A DNA stretch of 64,000 nt from an uncultured Lachnospiraceae bacterium (GTDB lineage Bacteria > Bacillota > Clostridia > Lachnospirales > Lachnospiraceae), in contig CAKRSV010000002.1 of assembly GCA_934401915.1 (NCBI GenBank), positions 344,897-408,896 on the forward strand. Reading direction: 5' to 3'. Below, piece after piece: positions 8,393 to 17,305 of the stretch. The notes under the pieces were generated by a model. That model saw nothing but the letters and a program-made list of their open reading frames with translations. It was not told the origin of the DNA and did no database searches. The position numbers were made by a program, and so were the translations under genes. Position 1 is the first letter of the stretch. The number at the start of each line of letters is the position of its first letter.

Positions 8393-9664
8393 ATGGACGA
8401 AAGGATTGCGATGAGAGAGCAAAAAAGAAATACACAGTCAAAACCGATAAAAAATTCCAGCAATAGCACGGTTGAATCCGGGAGAAAACCCAAAAAGCAA
8501 AGTCTGTGCCCCGTTTCGGCAAAATGTGGGGGCTGCCGGTACATTGATATGCCCTATAGCGAGCAGTTAAAGATTAAACGGAAGAATGTACAGAAAATAC
8601 TGGAACCGTTCGGCAGGCTGGAGGAAATGATCGGCATGGAGGATCCCTTTCACTACCGCAATAAAGTGCATGCGGTATATGATTTTCAGAAAGGAAAAGG
8701 GATCGTGTCGGGCATTTATCAGGAAGGAAGCCATCGCGTGATCCCGGTGGAAAGCTGCCTGATCGAGAATGAAAAGGCCGATCAGATCATTGTGTCTATA
8801 CGGGAACTGGCAAAATCCTTTAAGATCAAAACTTACGATGAAGATACCGGTTATGGGCTTCTGCGGCACGTGCTTGTCCGGACGGCGCACGCAACCGGCC
8901 AGATCATGGTGGTGCTGGTGCTTGGCTCTCCGATTCTTCCGTCGAAGAACCATTTTGTACAGGCATTATGTAAACTTCATCCGGAGATAACGACCATTGT
9001 GATCAATGTAAATAATAAGAAAACCAGTATGGTGTTGGGAGACAAGGAGCAGGTGATATATGGAAAAGGCTATATAGAAGACGTGCTTTGCCACAGAACC
9101 TTCCGGATTTCCCCGAAGTCCTTCTATCAGGTAAATCCAGTGCAGACAGAGAAGCTGTATGATAAGGCAATCTCATATGCGGATCTGCGTGGAAACGAAA
9201 CCGTGATCGACGCTTATTGCGGAATCGGAACGATCGGACTGGCTGCGGCGGATCGGGCGGCGAAGGTGATCGGCGTGGAGCTCAATCAGGACGCTGTCAG
9301 AGATGCGGTGGTTAATGCGCGTGTGAACAAGATCCGCAACGTGGATTTTTATCAGAATGATGCGGGGCGTTTTATGGTGCAGCTTGCCGACGCGGGAGAG
9401 AAGGTGGACGTGGTATTCATGGATCCGCCCAGAAGCGGGAGCACGGGGGAATTCATGGACGCGTTAATGACGCTTGCACCTGACCGTGTTGTGTATATTT
9501 CCTGCAATCCGGAGACACTTGCAAGGGATCTTGCGTATCTTACCGGGGAGAGAGGAAGGAAGAATATGGGGAGATACCTGGTGGAGAAGATGGCCGCGGT
9601 GGATATGTTTGGGTTTACGGAGCATGTGGAGTCGGTAGTTCTGATGCAGTATTGTGGAAAATAA
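8393..9664 (+). CDS. rlmD: 23S rRNA (uracil-5-)-methyltransferase, RlmD/RumA type
   Basis: This SAM-dependent enzyme methylates a uracil C5 in 23S rRNA (in Gram-positives one enzyme may do both U747 and U1939). An iron-sulfur site is visible as C39, C45, C48 and C122. The SAM motif is DAYCGIGTIGL, the catalytic region has MDPPRSG, and the catalytic Cys is C371 in SCNPETLARD. Length (423) is normal. Two starts are possible: ATG 8393, or ATG 8411 with a better AAAGGA site. The 3' end encodes EHVESVVLMQ, the conserved stretch used as an insertion site by many Firmicutes conjugative elements, and an element does begin directly downstream. Confidence 0.92.
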   Translation: MDERIAMREQKRNTQSKPIKNSSNSTVESGRKPKKQSLCPVSAKCGGCRYIDMPYSEQLKIKRKNVQKILEPFGRLEEMIGMEDPFHYRNKVHAVYDFQKGKGIVSGIYQEGSHRVIPVESCLIENEKADQIIVSIRELAKSFKIKTYDEDTGYGLLRHVLVRTAHATGQIMVVLVLGSPILPSKNHFVQALCKLHPEITTIVINVNNKKTSMVLGDKEQVIYGKGYIEDVLCHRTFRISPKSFYQVNPVQTEKLYDKAISYADLRGNETVIDAYCGIGTIGLAAADRAAKVIGVELNQDAVRDAVVNARVNKIRNVDFYQNDAGRFMVQLADAGEKVDVVFMDPPRSGSTGEFMDALMTLAPDRVVYISCNPETLARDLAYLTGERGRKNMGRYLVEKMAAVDMFGFTEHVESVVLMQYCGK

Positions 9665-9682
9665 GAAAAATAGGCATGTTAG

Positions 9683-9743
9683 ACCACAAGATGTTGTGGT
9701 TTGAGGGCAAAAATTGGAGCAAAAAATGACCAGTTTTTGCCCT
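9683..9743. repeat. two inverted repeats at the element's left end
   Basis: ACCACAA (9683-9689) pairs with TTGTGGT (9694-9700), and AGGGCAAAAA (9704-9713) pairs perfectly with TTTTTGCCCT (9734-9743), followed by a T run. They lie 19-80 bp beyond the rlmD stop codon. They could be rlmD's terminator, recombinase arm sites, or both. Confidence 0.6.
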
Positions 9744-9835
9744 ATTTTTTTCCACGTTTTTATAGATGCATAGAGGCAAAAAAGAGATTTTTAAGTATTT
9801 TGGGACAAAATTCAGAGAAAGGAAAAGAAACAGGG

Positions 9836-10570
9836 ATGGAGAAAAAGCAGCACCCAAGTTACGGAATGATTCGGTTTGCAAGGTCCTCAATCGGTGGTTC
9901 AGGAACGGCATTGTTTGGAAGTTCCATCATGCATAATAATGTCATACGCCTGTCCATTTCAAAAGGCATGATGGAAAGGGAGGGCAACGAGGACTGGTTT
10001 TTGGCAGGGACAGACATCAATGACATGATCGTTGAGGTGGAGATGTCCTATACACAGTTTGCCGAAGCAATCACATCACTTAACATTGGAGAGGGGATAC
10101 CGGTTACCATTACAAAAGTGAATGGGACATTCGTTGAACCATGCCCATACAGTGACAGGCAGAAAGTAATGCGCCGGGAAGTGGATGAAGCAACCCGTGA
10201 CTTGGTGCGGCAACTGGAAAAGAGGTCAGAGGAGATTGAAAAACTTCTGGATGAGAAACGTGTCCTGAGCAGGGAGGACCGGAGAAATATCGTCTCGACA
10301 TTGAAAAATGTACGGCAGGAGTTAAAAAGTAATATCCCCTATCTGCAGAAACTGTTTGCTGAACAGATGGATAAAACCGTGACAGAGGCGAAAGGGGAGT
10401 TTGAAACTTACCTGCAGAACAAGATGAACAGCATTGCACTTGCAGCAATTTCAGAACAGATGAAGCAGGAGGAAATCAGTTTAAACAGAAACATGATACC
10501 GGAACTGGAAGTACAGGAGGGCGGGGAAGAGGCAGGGGAGATGGAAGCGGGAATGCACATGGACATGTAA
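9836..10570 (+). CDS. first gene of the element, unknown function, Met-rich tail
   Basis: ATG 9836 is chosen because AAAGGAAAAG precedes it. An upstream in-frame TTG at 9701 would start inside the inverted repeats. The 244 residues have a compact N-terminal domain (YGMIRFARSS, LFGSSIMHNN, DWFLAGTDIND) and a long helical, charged middle (about 110-210) likely to be coiled coil. The C-terminus is acidic and ends GMHMDM, the methionine-rich tail shared by several proteins of this element. I do not recognise the family. Confidence 0.75.
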   Translation: MEKKQHPSYGMIRFARSSIGGSGTALFGSSIMHNNVIRLSISKGMMEREGNEDWFLAGTDINDMIVEVEMSYTQFAEAITSLNIGEGIPVTITKVNGTFVEPCPYSDRQKVMRREVDEATRDLVRQLEKRSEEIEKLLDEKRVLSREDRRNIVSTLKNVRQELKSNIPYLQKLFAEQMDKTVTEAKGEFETYLQNKMNSIALAAISEQMKQEEISLNRNMIPELEVQEGGEEAGEMEAGMHMDM

Positions 10571-10639
10571 GGCGGTACTTATTTTAGAAATGAAATGGGT
10601 GCTGTCTTTTTTTATGGAAAAAGAAAGGAGACAGATTTG

Positions 10640-11248
10640 ATGTCGGGATTTTTTTGCAACAGTCCAAGACTGCAGTTATTAGAACGGCAGATGCGCCAGC
10701 CGCCGGGATACCGTCCCAGAGGGCAGGGGTGGATGTTTGACATGGAAGAGTGGAAAAGCAGGGGAAATTATTCGGAGATTGTGGACTGTGTCATCAGCCG
10801 GATGCAGATGGAACACTTAAAGAAAAGGATACAGGAGGTATTTGGAAACGCAGAAAAGGAACTGATTTTTTATGACAGCAGGCACAGAAACGATTTTTCT
10901 TCCCTGCTGCTTGGCAGACGGAAAAAGAACCTGTGCGGACTTCCGAATTATGCCGCCGCAGTATTTCTTCTGTCTGCAGATGAAAACCTGTGGGAGAAAG
11001 TTTCTAAGCAGGTGCTGGATACGGGGATTTATTTTGACCGCATCCGGCTTGGCAGCGTTACGCTGGAACAATATATCCTGTTCCATGCGGCAAGGGATGT
11101 GTATCTGGGGACAAAGCATATCCGGCTGTCGGAGCTGACCGACAGGGAATTGATACCAGATGAAATCTTAAGGCTCATCGTCAATGCATTCGTGATGGAA
11201 AGGTATGGGGTGGACATCGTAGAACGGGAGGTGTGGAATGAAGATTAG
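10640..11248 (+). CDS. element protein of unknown function
   Basis: ATG 10640 follows AAAGGAG. The 202-residue product is soluble, contains FYDSRHRNDFSSLLLGRRKK and LRLGSVTLEQY-like helical stretches, and is unknown to me. Its last 11 nt overlap the next gene, indicating translational coupling with the ArdA-like protein. Confidence 0.7.
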   Translation: MSGFFCNSPRLQLLERQMRQPPGYRPRGQGWMFDMEEWKSRGNYSEIVDCVISRMQMEHLKKRIQEVFGNAEKELIFYDSRHRNDFSSLLLGRRKKNLCGLPNYAAAVFLLSADENLWEKVSKQVLDTGIYFDRIRLGSVTLEQYILFHAARDVYLGTKHIRLSELTDRELIPDEILRLIVNAFVMERYGVDIVEREVWNED

Positions 11249-12890
11249 AGCAAAAAATGGGGGACAGACTGTAGATATAACTCTGCCGGCAACGGACATG
11301 GACATGCAGTATTGCATGAAATGTATCGGGATAGAAGATATTGTACCGGTATGCTGTATCAGTGAGGTGTGGGATGAACCGTCCTATTTTGGATTCCTGA
11401 AAGGCCAGACAGTCAGCATGGACGAACTTAATTTCTTAGCCAGAAGGCTGGATGGAATGACGGAATACGAAAAAAGAGTGGTGGGTGTCTACAGCAGTGA
11501 AACAGGCATCCGGGAAATGAAACAACTGATCAACCTGACTTACAGCCTGCAGGGACTGTCCCTGCTCACAGACTTAACGGATGGAAACCGTGTCGGGCTG
11601 AGACTTTATCTGGACCGGCATCTTGCAATCTCAGAAGAAGAAAAGAGCAAAATGGATTTTAACGCATATGCACAGAAGATTTTTTCAGAAGGAAAATGTA
11701 AGTTCCTGCCACATGGGATACTGGTAGATCAGGGATTCCAGATGGAGGAGGTCTATAACGGAAAAACCTTTCCAGAATACATCGACAGACCGGATGAAAC
11801 CGTGGCGGTTTTATCTCTTGAAAATGAGGCAGGGGATAAGGAATACCTTTATCTTCCAACGGACATCAGTGCCATGGATAAGGTAAAGAAAAGACTCAAC
11901 ATCGCAGCATTTGCTGAAGGCATTGTGAACGGGATAGAAAATATCCGGCTGCCGGAAAGCATCCTTCCTTCCCCGGAAGATATGTGTATGTCTCTGCAGG
12001 GTGATGTCCAGAAACTGACTCTTTTTAATGAGATGTGCCAGACCGTCAGCTGTTTTGATGAAGCAAAAATGGACCGGCTTGCAATGGCGGCAGGATTCGT
12101 GGGGACAAGTGAATTTACTGATATCACTTACATCGCAAAGCATCTGGATGAATTTGAAATACATCCGCAGATACATACGGATAAAGAGTATGGGGAATTT
12201 CTGGTTAAAGAAGCGGGGATGTTTGAAGTTGATGAACTTCTCCTGCCGCATATTGATTATGCCGGGGTTGCCCGTGATAAAAGACAGGCAACGATGGCAG
12301 ACAGCGGATTTATTCCAGAGGGCTTTGTTGGCACGCAGAGGGCGATCCATGAGTATCAGGAATATCAGGGGGAATTTGCCGATCTGCTTGAAAAAAACGG
12401 GATACCCTGTGAAACGTTCTGCCTTTACAGTTCGCTGGCAGGGATGATGTATCAGGATGGAGAGGAGCAGGAAACGCTGTACCGGAGTGAACTGGCAGAT
12501 TATGAGGAACAAATCCAGAAAGCCATCCTCAAAGAAAGGCATGTGGAAGAAGAGCCGAGGGGACTCATGCATTATTTTGACGGGAACAGACAGGTGGCTG
12601 CAAAAGTGATCAGTGCATTTCCGAGAGTGCAGAACATCCGGGGAGAACTGTTCGGAGTTCTGGAATGCAGTATCTGCCAGCCTCTGACACAAAATGAAAT
12701 CTATGAACTGAAAAATTTCTGGGACGGACAGATGAGTGACGGCTGGGGAGAAGGCTTTGAACAAAGACCAATCTATACGCAGGAGGGAGAACTGTATGTC
12801 AGTTTCTGGACACAGGAAAGACACTGGGGCGTCATGACGGAGGAAGAACTGGACAGAATCTGGAATCATGGCATGACGCAGACTCTGTAA
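11238..12890 (+). CDS. ArdA-like antirestriction protein (long form)
   Basis: This 550-residue acidic protein resembles long proteins commonly annotated as ArdA-like antirestriction in Firmicutes ICEs. Recognisable blocks are MDMQYCMKCIGIED at the N-terminus, LPHIDYAGVARDKR and GFVGTQRAI in the middle, and GQMSDGWGEGFEQR near the C-terminus. Classic ArdA is about 165 residues and mimics DNA to block type I restriction; most of this protein is extra sequence, so the function is by analogy. It overlaps the upstream gene, has a GGAGGTG site and lies near the leading end of the element, where early protection genes often sit. Confidence 0.6.
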   Translation: MKIRAKNGGQTVDITLPATDMDMQYCMKCIGIEDIVPVCCISEVWDEPSYFGFLKGQTVSMDELNFLARRLDGMTEYEKRVVGVYSSETGIREMKQLINLTYSLQGLSLLTDLTDGNRVGLRLYLDRHLAISEEEKSKMDFNAYAQKIFSEGKCKFLPHGILVDQGFQMEEVYNGKTFPEYIDRPDETVAVLSLENEAGDKEYLYLPTDISAMDKVKKRLNIAAFAEGIVNGIENIRLPESILPSPEDMCMSLQGDVQKLTLFNEMCQTVSCFDEAKMDRLAMAAGFVGTSEFTDITYIAKHLDEFEIHPQIHTDKEYGEFLVKEAGMFEVDELLLPHIDYAGVARDKRQATMADSGFIPEGFVGTQRAIHEYQEYQGEFADLLEKNGIPCETFCLYSSLAGMMYQDGEEQETLYRSELADYEEQIQKAILKERHVEEEPRGLMHYFDGNRQVAAKVISAFPRVQNIRGELFGVLECSICQPLTQNEIYELKNFWDGQMSDGWGEGFEQRPIYTQEGELYVSFWTQERHWGVMTEEELDRIWNHGMTQTL

Positions 12891-12965
12891 AAAAATAATA
12901 TTCTGCTGGATATGTGCTGGTGTATGTAGTATTGTGTGTCCCAAAGAAACCAAGGAGGCAAACAG

Positions 12966-13268
12966 ATGAAATTGGATGATACAGTCATGGTGCAGTTTTT
13001 TGGGGAGCTTATCGAATCATACCGCCAGCAGATCATGGATCAGGAAGAGGCAAGGGAACTTTCAAAGAAGGAAAAAAAGTTCCTGGCAGACTTAAGAAAA
13101 GAACTGGAGCTGTCAAACCCACAAGCGTACAGGATGGTGACAGAACTTTTTGGATGCATGTTAGATATCAGCCAGATAAAACAGGAACAGCTTTATATAC
13201 AGGGAATAAAGGATGGGATACGGATCCGAAAACTGGTAAAAGAAATCGAGGAAGGTGAGGAATGTTAA
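12966..13268 (+). CDS. small helical element protein (DUF6809-like)
   Basis: ATG 12966 has AGGAGG 7 nt upstream; an in-frame start at 12936 has no such site. The 100-residue product is helical and charged, with a C-terminal YIQGIKDGIRIRKLV stretch like small phage/ICE proteins of the DUF6809 type. It overlaps the next gene by 7 nt. Function unknown. Confidence 0.7.
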   Translation: MKLDDTVMVQFFGELIESYRQQIMDQEEARELSKKEKKFLADLRKELELSNPQAYRMVTELFGCMLDISQIKQEQLYIQGIKDGIRIRKLVKEIEEGEEC

Positions 13269-14008
13269 GAAGGGAACAGATAGAACGACTGAAGGAAAGA
13301 TATCCTGCGGGTACCGTGGTCAGGCTGGGGCAGATGGAGGGAGAACACCAGATGCCGTCCGGCATGGAGGGAAAAGTAACCGGCGTGGATGATATCGGAC
13401 AAATCCATGTGGAATGGGAAAATGGAAGCACGCTGGCTCTGAATGTGGAAGAGGATGATTTTACTGTTGTTCCGCAGAAGGAAACCATAGCTGAAAAGAA
13501 ATGCAGGGAGTTTTTAGGGAAAGTAAATGAGATATTAAAAGAAACAGATTTCTATCGGCTGAATGTGTCATGCAATGGAGGGGACACCGCCTATGCTGCC
13601 GAAAAGCTGCTTGCCATGCATCAGGCATTTGAAACCGTGTACGGGGAAGGATATGTGGATGAAGCGTATGGGATGGTGATGATGCCAGCAGTGGTCTGCG
13701 GAAGAGATTCCGGCATACGCACACTGGCACTTGTCACGCTTGATCTGGAGTCTTCCGGGGAACACTTCGGAACGATTTTCATGACGCCGGGCGGCTTGCT
13801 GGAGCAGGGAAGCAGCTCTTTGAGTGAAAAACAGAAACAGGCACTGGCAGAGTATTATATCCCATACGACTACTGGTACACGCCGCTTGTGGAAAGGGAC
13901 CATCATGTGGATTTTACACAGATGCCGGAAGAGGTGGCAGACATCCTCAGGATGGTGGACGAACTGCTGGTGGAAGGGGAGGCTTTCCATATGAATGAAC
14001 AAAAATAG
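13262..14008 (+). CDS. DUF4314-domain protein
   Basis: The N-terminal 70 residues match DUF4314: RYPAGTVVRLGQM, PSGMEGKVTGVDD, QIHVEWENGS and LNVEEDDF, a small beta-barrel-like domain frequent in Firmicutes mobile elements. Residues about 75-248 are a second domain I do not recognise. The gene lies between a small helical protein and a Dam-like methylase, in the accessory block. Confidence 0.75.
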   Translation: MLRREQIERLKERYPAGTVVRLGQMEGEHQMPSGMEGKVTGVDDIGQIHVEWENGSTLALNVEEDDFTVVPQKETIAEKKCREFLGKVNEILKETDFYRLNVSCNGGDTAYAAEKLLAMHQAFETVYGEGYVDEAYGMVMMPAVVCGRDSGIRTLALVTLDLESSGEHFGTIFMTPGGLLEQGSSSLSEKQKQALAEYYIPYDYWYTPLVERDHHVDFTQMPEEVADILRMVDELLVEGEAFHMNEQK

Positions 14009-14020
14009 GAGGAAAAAAAT

Positions 14021-14995
14021 TTGAACAGCATCATAAGCTGGGTTGGCGGCAAGAAGGCACTGCGCGATCTGATCTATTTGCGCATGCCGAAAAACTATGA
14101 CCGCTACATAGAAGTATTTGGCGGTGGCGGCTGGGTTTTATTCGGGAAACCGCCGGATAAATGCATGGAGGTTTACAATGATTTTAATTCAAATCTTGCA
14201 AACCTCTTTTATTGTGTCAAGGAAAGACCAATGGCACTGCTTCGGGAATTGTCCTTCCTGCCGCTCAACTCCAGAGATGAATTTACAACGCTGCGGAAAT
14301 TTCTGACCATGGAAGAATTTAAGAGTGAACATCTTGCAGAAGAATTAGAGATTGCAACGCACTTCTTAAAAGAACCGGAGGCGGCAGAAATCCGTGACAT
14401 CCTCATGGAGCGTGCCGCAGTAGGGGATGTGAAGAGGGCGGCGGCATTCTATAAGATTATCCGTTACAGCTATGGAAGCGGATGCACCTCTTATGGCTGC
14501 CAGCCTTTTGACATACGCAAAACCTTTACCATCATCTGGGAGGCAAACCGCAGGCTGAAGGATACCGTGATCGAGAATAAGGATTTTGAGGCACTCATCC
14601 GTCAATATGACAGACCGAATGCCTTTTTTTATTGCGATCCGCCGTATTTTGAAACCGAAGGACACTATGAGGTGGTGTTCCGCAAGGAAGATCATGTGAG
14701 GCTCAGGGATACCTTAAAAGGCATACAGGGAAAATTCATGGTTTCCTATAACGACTGTGCCTATATCCGTGAGCTGTATCAGGACTTCCAGATTGAAGCG
14801 GTGACAAGAATCAACAACCTTGCACAGAGGTATGACAACGGAAGTGAGTTCCCGGAAGTGCTGATTGCCAACTATGACATGGAGGAAAGGAAAAAAAGCA
14901 TGCCGATGCAGATGAATCTGTTTGAACTGTACGGGGAACAGAAAACGGTCCGGTGGAAGGGAAAGGAGACAGAGGAAGAGCCACAGGACACATAA
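14021..14995 (+). CDS. D12-class DNA adenine methyltransferase (Dam-like)
   Basis: This predicted N6-adenine DNA methyltransferase has the SAM motif EVFGGGGWVL (residues 31-40) and catalytic DPPY (206-209), the order and spacing of the D12 class. It starts at TTG 14021 behind AGGAGG. There is no restriction partner nearby, so it is an orphan methylase, probably shielding element DNA from restriction. Recognition sequence is unknown. Confidence 0.88.
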   Translation: MNSIISWVGGKKALRDLIYLRMPKNYDRYIEVFGGGGWVLFGKPPDKCMEVYNDFNSNLANLFYCVKERPMALLRELSFLPLNSRDEFTTLRKFLTMEEFKSEHLAEELEIATHFLKEPEAAEIRDILMERAAVGDVKRAAAFYKIIRYSYGSGCTSYGCQPFDIRKTFTIIWEANRRLKDTVIENKDFEALIRQYDRPNAFFYCDPPYFETEGHYEVVFRKEDHVRLRDTLKGIQGKFMVSYNDCAYIRELYQDFQIEAVTRINNLAQRYDNGSEFPEVLIANYDMEERKKSMPMQMNLFELYGEQKTVRWKGKETEEEPQDT

Positions 14996-15017
14996 AAAAG
15001 GAAAGAAGGAGGAAAAC

Positions 15018-15467
15018 ATGCTTCAGTTAGTAGAAATGGAAGGAAAGATGACGGAAAACGGATGTATTGAGATTCCCGCAGTGGTGTTAGAGCAGGCTGG
15101 TATCTGTACAGGTGACACCGTGAAACTTGTGTATATGGCAGAGGACGGGGAACTTAAGAACACGGCAAAGGAGTTCCTGCTTGCAAGGGCAGGACAGGAT
15201 GTGGCAGAGGAACTGGCAAAGGAGGAAAACATTGCGTTCCAGATACCGGAAGAATTATTAAGGGATGCCGGAATCCCGATGGACGCAGACCTTGATATTG
15301 TGTGTCAGGAAGGACGCATTATCATTCTGCCGTCAGAACTTGTGCAGGGGACGAAAGTGCCGGAGGAACTGCTTGCCATCTGCAGGGAGCTTGGCATCAC
15401 GGAGGATAAGGTAAACATCATCTTGCGGACCACAGAGGAGGGAACGGATGAAAAAACCGGTGTATAA
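15018..15467 (+). CDS. tandem AbrB/SpoVT-like protein
   Basis: ATG 15018 is preceded by AGAAGGAGG. Two swapped-hairpin-like segments are visible, ENGCIEIPAVVLEQAG near the N-terminus and IAFQIPEELLRDAGI in the middle, both with the I-P-x-x-x-x hallmark of AbrB/MazE DNA-binding domains. The last 20 nt overlap a second AbrB-like gene. It probably acts as a transcription factor for element genes. Confidence 0.65.
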   Translation: MLQLVEMEGKMTENGCIEIPAVVLEQAGICTGDTVKLVYMAEDGELKNTAKEFLLARAGQDVAEELAKEENIAFQIPEELLRDAGIPMDADLDIVCQEGRIIILPSELVQGTKVPEELLAICRELGITEDKVNIILRTTEEGTDEKTGV

Positions 15468-15735
15468 GCTGTTAGACGAAAAAGGACGCATCCTGATCCC
15501 GAAAGAATTCCGCCAGATGGCAGAGCTTGAGAGCGGGGATATCGTAAAGCTGTCCGTGAGCAGTGGAAAGATCATGGTATCCAAAGTAGATATCGTGGAG
15601 ATGGGGAGTCAGGACCCGCAGGCAGTGGAAGCGTATGTAAATGCGGCGGTAAAACATATGAGTCCGGCAAAACAGGTGGCACTTGCGGCAAGGATTCTGA
15701 AATTCGCACAGCAGGAGGGAGGTACGGATTGTTAA
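15448..15735 (+). CDS. AbrB/SpoVT-family transcriptional regulator
   Basis: A 95-residue protein whose first 50 residues are a textbook AbrB domain: LLDEKGRILIPKEFRQ, then SGDIVKLSV and KIMVSKVD. The C-terminal half is helical. It overlaps the genes on both sides, so it is part of a tightly coupled run. A plausible role is regulating the pilus and transfer genes downstream. Confidence 0.8.
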   Translation: MKKPVYKLLDEKGRILIPKEFRQMAELESGDIVKLSVSSGKIMVSKVDIVEMGSQDPQAVEAYVNAAVKHMSPAKQVALAARILKFAQQEGGTDC

Positions 15736-15983
15736 GAAATAAGTACAGGGCATTTGAAATCAGGGACGATCAGGTCAGCCAGACGCTGGTGGACGGGAAT
15801 CTCTGCTCCATTGCAGAATTTATCCGGCACTGCAGTGAGGGAAGCATCATCACCCTGCACACCATGGAGGGCGAACCGTTTTTGATCGGACTCTCCAAGA
15901 TGTTTGTATTCTGCGGAGACAAGGCATTCTTAGACAGGCAGTTGATCCCTTACCTGCGCAGCATGGGTGGGGAAAGCGTATGA
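15729..15983 (+). CDS. small element protein, TTG start
   Basis: TTG 15729 overlaps the stop of the previous gene and has GGAGGGAGG just upstream. The 84 residues contain DGNLCSIAEFIRHCSEGSI and a hydrophobic, possibly membrane-peripheral stretch near residues 50-60. Family unknown. Overlaps the next gene by 4 nt. Confidence 0.65.
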   Translation: MLRNKYRAFEIRDDQVSQTLVDGNLCSIAEFIRHCSEGSIITLHTMEGEPFLIGLSKMFVFCGDKAFLDRQLIPYLRSMGGESV

Positions 15984-16507
15984 AAAGAATTTATGTTCAG
16001 AACGGGATCGTATTTTTTTATGGGAATCCGGCTGGCTATCTGGGAGATGGGAAAGCAGTCATCGACTGCATGTTCCAGAAAGAGGAGCTGGTTTCGTTTG
16101 TGAAAGAACTGGGGTTTTTGGAACACGTATTCCGTGAGGGTGTGTATGACCGGCTGTCGGAGGGAGGTGGTGTCAAAGAGACAGCGGAGACCAGCATCGG
16201 GGAAGGGAGGAGGCTTAGAATCTATCAACTGGGACAGGACAGTCCGATCATGATGCGGTTTATCAGTCTGGCAGAGAGAAAAAAGAGAGGGTATGACAGA
16301 CCGCGCAGGGAGGAATATGTCAGAGTCTATGAGGGGGAGATAGAAAACTATAGTCTGGAGGAAGTCTGGGAAAAATACGGACGAAGAGTACCGGAAGGGT
16401 TTCAGGGACATGCATTGTCCATTTCGGATGTGATCGAGTTTGCGGATGGGGAAAACAGCCGCTTTTTCTACATCGAACCATCCGGGTATGAGGAAATCAG
16501 ATTTTAA
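15980..16507 (+). CDS. YodL-domain protein
   Basis: Residues about 75-175 match the YodL pattern found in Firmicutes mobile elements: RIYQLGQDSPIMMRF, EEYVRVYEGEI, GFQGHALSISDVIEF and YIEPSGYEEI. The N-terminal 70 residues are unfamiliar. The molecular function of YodL domains is not established. ATG 15980 overlaps the preceding stop. Confidence 0.75.
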   Translation: MKRIYVQNGIVFFYGNPAGYLGDGKAVIDCMFQKEELVSFVKELGFLEHVFREGVYDRLSEGGGVKETAETSIGEGRRLRIYQLGQDSPIMMRFISLAERKKRGYDRPRREEYVRVYEGEIENYSLEEVWEKYGRRVPEGFQGHALSISDVIEFADGENSRFFYIEPSGYEEIRF

Positions 16508-16521
16508 CAAGGAGGATCATT

Positions 16522-16935
16522 ATGCCAAAGGCAAAAACTGCCCAGAGCCGGGCAGAAACCACAGAACAGCACGCGCCATCCGGAGCAGGGAACAAAGAAA
16601 ACACCCCGCTCCAGTTTGATGTGCGCATCCAGTCCATCCGTCCGGGGGACAGCATCAAGGGAACGGCATCCGTAAACATCAACGGGGCATTTGCAATCCG
16701 GGGTGTCAAGATCATTGAGGGAAGCAATGGACTGTTTGTTTCCATGCCAAGCTATAAGGCTGGGAATGAGTACAAGGACATCTGTTTTCCTATCACGCAG
16801 GAATGCAGAAAACAGCTCCATGAAGCAGTCATCGGAGCTTATGAGCAGGCAATTTCGCAGGGGCAGGATACGGTAGCAAAGCATCATGGGATGCAGGCAC
16901 CGGAAGGACAGCCGATGGAGATGGCAGGAATGTAA
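16522..16935 (+). CDS. SpoVG-like protein 1, Met-rich tail
   Basis: Residues about 30-115 align with SpoVG: DVRIQSIRPGDSIKGTASV, IRGVKIIEG, NGLFVSMPS and EYKDICFPI. SpoVG proteins bind nucleic acid and regulate varied genes. This copy has a 30-residue N-terminal extension and a C-terminal extension ending MEMAGM, one of the methionine-rich tails of this element. A paralogue lies 370 bp downstream with the pilin-like gene between them. Confidence 0.85.
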   Translation: MPKAKTAQSRAETTEQHAPSGAGNKENTPLQFDVRIQSIRPGDSIKGTASVNINGAFAIRGVKIIEGSNGLFVSMPSYKAGNEYKDICFPITQECRKQLHEAVIGAYEQAISQGQDTVAKHHGMQAPEGQPMEMAGM

Positions 16936-17014
16936 CAGGATAAAACCAGAGAACATAGAGCAGACCGCACAGAAACGGTCCGGCAGATCATGAGAAAAAT
17001 TGGAGGAAAAAAAT

Positions 17015-17245
17015 ATGAGAAATATGATGAAAAAAGCAGCACAGAATGTAAAGGCAGTTGCCGTGAGAGCAGGGATGTTAATGAAGGATACCAAGGGCGA
17101 GAACTATGTGGATACGGCGGTCAAAATCCTGATCGCAGTCGTTCTCGGCGCACTGCTCCTGGCAGGTCTTTATGCACTCTTTGGGGATGTGGTGATGCCT
17201 ACCCTTACCCAGAGGATTCAGGACATGTTCAACTATGCAGGATAA
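17015..17245 (+). CDS. pilin-like membrane protein of the Tad system
   Basis: ATG 17015 is preceded by GGAGG. The 76 residues carry a basic N-terminus, then TKGENYVDTAVKILI followed by about 20 hydrophobic residues and a short tail, the layout of a Flp-type prepilin. Cleavage would be after the Gly of KG, with an acidic residue at +5. The TadE-like protein at 23106 has the same KGExYxD pattern. A prepilin peptidase gene follows 480 bp downstream. It may be the major pilin; this is inference from layout. Confidence 0.65.
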   Translation: MRNMMKKAAQNVKAVAVRAGMLMKDTKGENYVDTAVKILIAVVLGALLLAGLYALFGDVVMPTLTQRIQDMFNYAG

Positions 17246-17305
17246 GGAACACCGGTCCAAGACAGGGAAACAGGAAAAATAACAGAATGATATGGAGGAA
17301 AACAG

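Noticed and set aside
11811..12953. 380-residue open frame on the minus strand
   Set aside because: It is the mirror of the ArdA-like gene, with low-complexity composition and no ribosome site.
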